This document shows, in pieces, positions 61,756 to 64,000 of a DNA stretch of 64,000 nt. The position numbers and the translations under genes were made by a program. This stretch comes from Brienomyrus brachyistius (taxonomy: Eukaryota > Chordata > Actinopteri > Osteoglossiformes > Mormyridae): the NCBI RefSeq assembly GCF_023856365.1, contig NW_026042693.1, forward strand, positions 54,947-118,946, read 5' to 3'. Positions within the stretch are counted from its first letter, which is position 1; every line of letters starts with the position of its first letter. The notes under the pieces are model-generated. The model was not told where the DNA came from and did no database searches. It saw only the letters and a program-made list of their open reading frames with translations.

Positions 61756-62329
61756 GCAACACTGCATGCTGATTTAACGTCTTTCCTTAATCTCCACCCC
61801 ATTGCTCACACACAGCCAGTATCCCAGTTTGTGGTCAATGAGCTCCTCCTCACTCACCCCAGTCTCCTAGTCCAGTGGAATGTCCAACAGCTTGGGCTCT
61901 CAGTTCCTGCGTGTCATGCCCGGCTCGTCCGCTCCTCCTGTGTGCCACGCCCCTGATTACCCACGTGTTTTCTCCCGATTTGTACCCAGCTGTATCTAGT
62001 TAATTTGCTCAGTCCTGTGTATTTCAGTCCGTGTCTTACCTGAGTCCTGTGTCTGTCATTGATGTTTGCTATGCGTGAGATGTTTCCCCGTCCGCGCTTC
62101 CTAATTAAACTCCCGTTTTTGCCTGTCCGCTTGCTCCTTGCACGCCTTGCCCGCACGATCGCCTGCCTGCTTGTAACCCGATCGTGACACTGCGCAGCTC
62201 TACAACTCATTACCCAGGCTCTCGCACCCGGCCACAGTGCCCCTCTCAGGCTCCCCGCTGTATGAAGCACTGCCCCATCGGAAGTTCATGAAGCCTCACA
62301 GTACGACGCCTCTCCCCACGCGCGCTTAG
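61756..62329 (+). pseudogene. Candidate terminal exon split by a solo LTR
   Basis: Acceptor TGTTGTTGTTTCCAG at 61755. The left part 61756-61911 is 52 codons (ATLHADLTSFLNLHPIAHTQ, then FVVNELLLTHPSLLVQWNVQ). The right part 62195-62329 is 45 codons including TAG (LYNSLPRLSHPATVPLSGSP). Leaving out the LTR and one 5-bp duplication gives a continuous frame of 96 residues. The 283-bp insertion is not a multiple of three, so this allele cannot encode the whole. The helical, leucine-rich composition looks like a real protein, but I cannot name it. The phase fits the exon at 61312-61443. Confidence 0.45.
61912..62189 (+). mobile_element. Solo LTR, Gypsy-type
   Basis: 278 bp, TGTCATGCCC to CGTGACA, flanked by a perfect 5-bp target duplication CTGCG (61907-61911, 62190-62194). 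AATTAAA at about 62102-62108 may serve as a polyadenylation signal. No internal region remains, so LTR-LTR recombination has occurred. Confidence 0.93.
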
Positions 62330-62541
62330 CCACCACCGGGACTCCCATCACTCCTCCTTCCCTGTAGGGCGGCGCACTTCCATTATTATTACAGTTTCTA
62401 CTGTCACTCTGTTGCTTTTCCTGGTGCTGGACTTTTGACAGATAAATACATTATTTGTTGCATTCAGTGACAAAAGATTGGTCTGTTTAACACCCTCAGT
62501 CTCCACCCTATGAGCCCCTTGTTGGCGGCAGAATCAGGAAG
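62330..62541. promoter_or_regulatory. Possible intergenic or promoter stretch
   Basis: Short GC-rich start, then AT-rich. It lies between a putative stop at 62329 and a putative ATG at 62542. No TATA box or other specific motif identified. Confidence 0.2.
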
Positions 62542-62559
62542 ATGTCGGAGAAAGCAGAG
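62542..62559 (+). CDS. Candidate first coding exon (MSEKAE)
   Basis: ATGTCGGAGAAAGCAGAG followed by GTAAAG. The ATG context (GGAAGATGTCG) is acceptable and the exon ends in phase 0. On its own it is weak; support comes from the phase-0 exon at 63002. Confidence 0.3.
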
Positions 62560-63001
62560 GTAAAGTGAATAGTCACCTCGACAATAATGTGGAAACCGCT
62601 AATGGTGATCATGCCTGTGTGGGTGAAATGGATCACCACAGTATAAGCGGATGATGATTATAGACGATTTTTCCCTTTTTCTTTATGTCTGTTTACCATC
62701 TAATAGGCATTTTTTTTCTTTGGGATGCGTCTAGGTCAGATACGACCAAAATATTTTTCTCATTTCAGAAGTGAAAAAAAATATTGCTCTCAGATTCTGT
62801 TCAGTTGTAGTTTTTTAAAATAATGTACCTTGATTTGTGTTTGTTTAAAATGCCATTACCTGTTGCTTACTGGGCCGCTGAAAATGTCTGGCCCAGCTAA
62901 ATTTCTTGGTTAAAAAATCTGGCCCAACTACTTTCCAGACCTGGACTAGCCCTACTGAATCATACACTAATGTTATTCAGTTATGTGGGCTGTTGTGATA
63001 G

Positions 63002-63077
63002 GGAGATTTGCTGGATGCTGCACGACGGGTGGTGTCCCTGCTGCAGAATGCCCTGTCTGAAGCAGCACCTAGAGACA
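63002..63077 (+). CDS. Candidate second exon, unidentified helical protein
   Basis: Follows TTGTGATAG and is followed by GTGAGG. Read in phase 0 from the first exon it gives GDLLDAARRVVSLLQNALSE and AAPRD, an amphipathic helix with coding-like composition. No third exon was found before the window ends. Family not recognised; might be the start of a small host gene transcribed to the right. Confidence 0.35.
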
Positions 63078-64000
63078 GTGAGGGTTGTTGTTATCACCTT
63101 AATATTGTATATACGCAATCTGTTATTTCTTAACTAATATAATTGTAAGGTATTCTTCTAATATATTGTGCACAGCCAACAAAAAAGAGAAAAATGCAAA
63201 ACCAAAGGAAGGCTTTCTTTTCTCTTAAAAGTCTTTTTTCTAAACCAACTGAGAGTCAGTTAGAGGGGTGTTCATTATCAGTATTGTTGCTGGCATTTCT
63301 GAAAATGTGCCAATTTTAGTCAAGTGGCTACTTTTCAAATGCAGTCCCTGGCCAAGATGAAGAAAGTTCATGAAGACTACATGATAATATTAAGCACTGA
63401 CATAACAAACAACAATTTTTTACATGCAAAATATACAGGAAATATACACTGCAACAGGCTAGGATAGACAAATAACCAAATACACTTGCAAGCCTGACCA
63501 CTTTAGACCCCAGATTAGAAAATTGGTGAATGAGCATATATTTTTTCCAAGTTTTGTTTTGCTTTCAAGTTCTCACAAATAAAATAAAAAAAAAGATTTT
63601 CCCACTATAGCCAGATCCAGTTTCTGTGGGGGGCGGGGGGGGGGGGTGACAATTTGTAGTAATAACTATTTCCTGCTGAAAACCACTGGTAAACTATCCA
63701 CATGTCTCTGAATATCTGTGAGTCCCGAGACCTCCATGACAGATAGATATAAGTTGCTAGTGTTGATCGGCAGGAAATCTTCTCCAAAGCCCCACCACCA
63801 CCTCACACCAATCCACCCAGGGTTTACTCCAAATAAATTTGCTGGTAATACAAACCGGATCAACTTGTGGTTTGTGTCCACGTGTACTAGAGACAAAGGC
63901 CCTGGTACATTCTGCGTACAACACAGCCAAGACTTGACAACCTTTATATGATGCGCATGGAATCAACCCTATGCATGGAGGCTGCAACTCTTCTCCACCG
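63078..64000. other. Right edge, no firm gene
   Basis: AT-rich, with a G-run at about 63629-63645. A - strand frame (63666-63896) begins with HVDTNHKLIR, similar to the first-Asp region of some fish integrase-like proteins, but nothing around it supports a full domain. Confidence 0.3.

Noticed and set aside
61403..61762. 119-codon - strand frame
   Set aside because: Antisense to two better-supported candidate exons with splice sites; Gly/Arg-rich composition reflects GC-rich DNA.
63666..63987. Integrase-like gene on the - strand (HVDTNHKLIR motif)
   Set aside because: Only one short motif fits and neighbouring residues do not follow the family in any frame. Kept as a note, not called as a gene.

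Overview
The window looks like ray-finned fish (teleost) nuclear DNA. The evidence is a CR1-like LINE, an L2-like LINE whose 3' end repeats ATTGA, several copies of a tRNA-derived SINE with a GGATGG tail, Ty3/Gypsy-type solo LTRs, a Tc1-like terminal repeat and a hAT MITE. Genes are spliced where they can be inferred at all. There are no operons, bacterial promoters or long intact ORFs. The species cannot be named from the sequence.

Positions 1-46760 are one head-to-tail macrosatellite. Ten copies of a 3.23 kb core alternate with linkers of 0.96-1.64 kb, giving unit periods of 4193-4870 bp. The array already runs at base 1 and stops sharply at 46760. Each core carries the same dead, spliced transposase-like gene on the + strand, with the same frameshifts in every copy. 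A 309-bp hAT MITE with a perfect 8-bp target duplication sits in its second intron. A poly(A) signal and about 0.9 kb of non-coding sequence with a CTCF-like motif follow. Core copies differ at only a few bases, so amplification or homogenisation is recent and came after gene death and MITE insertion.

The linkers vary. A full linker holds a + strand tRNA-like sequence, microsatellites, inverted copies of the start of the core, a 150-170 bp inverted-repeat pair, and a second tRNA-like sequence on the - strand. Both tRNA-like sequences keep perfect Pol III A and B boxes on an Asp-like body with a TTC anticodon, but their stems are poor. Deletion classes are shared between linkers in a block pattern (4320 and 37307; 22819, 27656 and 32491), which points to unequal exchange.

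Positions 46761-64000 are a repeat graveyard: a TAGGGATGTAACGAT-ended element with a nested SINE, a SINE with a 12-bp target duplication, an L2-like LINE, a CR1-like LINE split by a solo LTR, gag-like and integrase remnants, another SINE, and a 0.53-kb inverted duplication around a compound SINE. At the right end I infer parts of host-like genes from matching splice phases. One is a set of + strand exons at 60385-62329, whose last exon is split by a 278-bp solo LTR. The other is a possible gene start at 62542 continuing at 63002. Neither is identified.

The least ordinary feature is the macrosatellite unit itself: paired opposite-strand tRNA-like promoters, nested palindromes, a transposase fossil and a candidate insulator motif in every copy.
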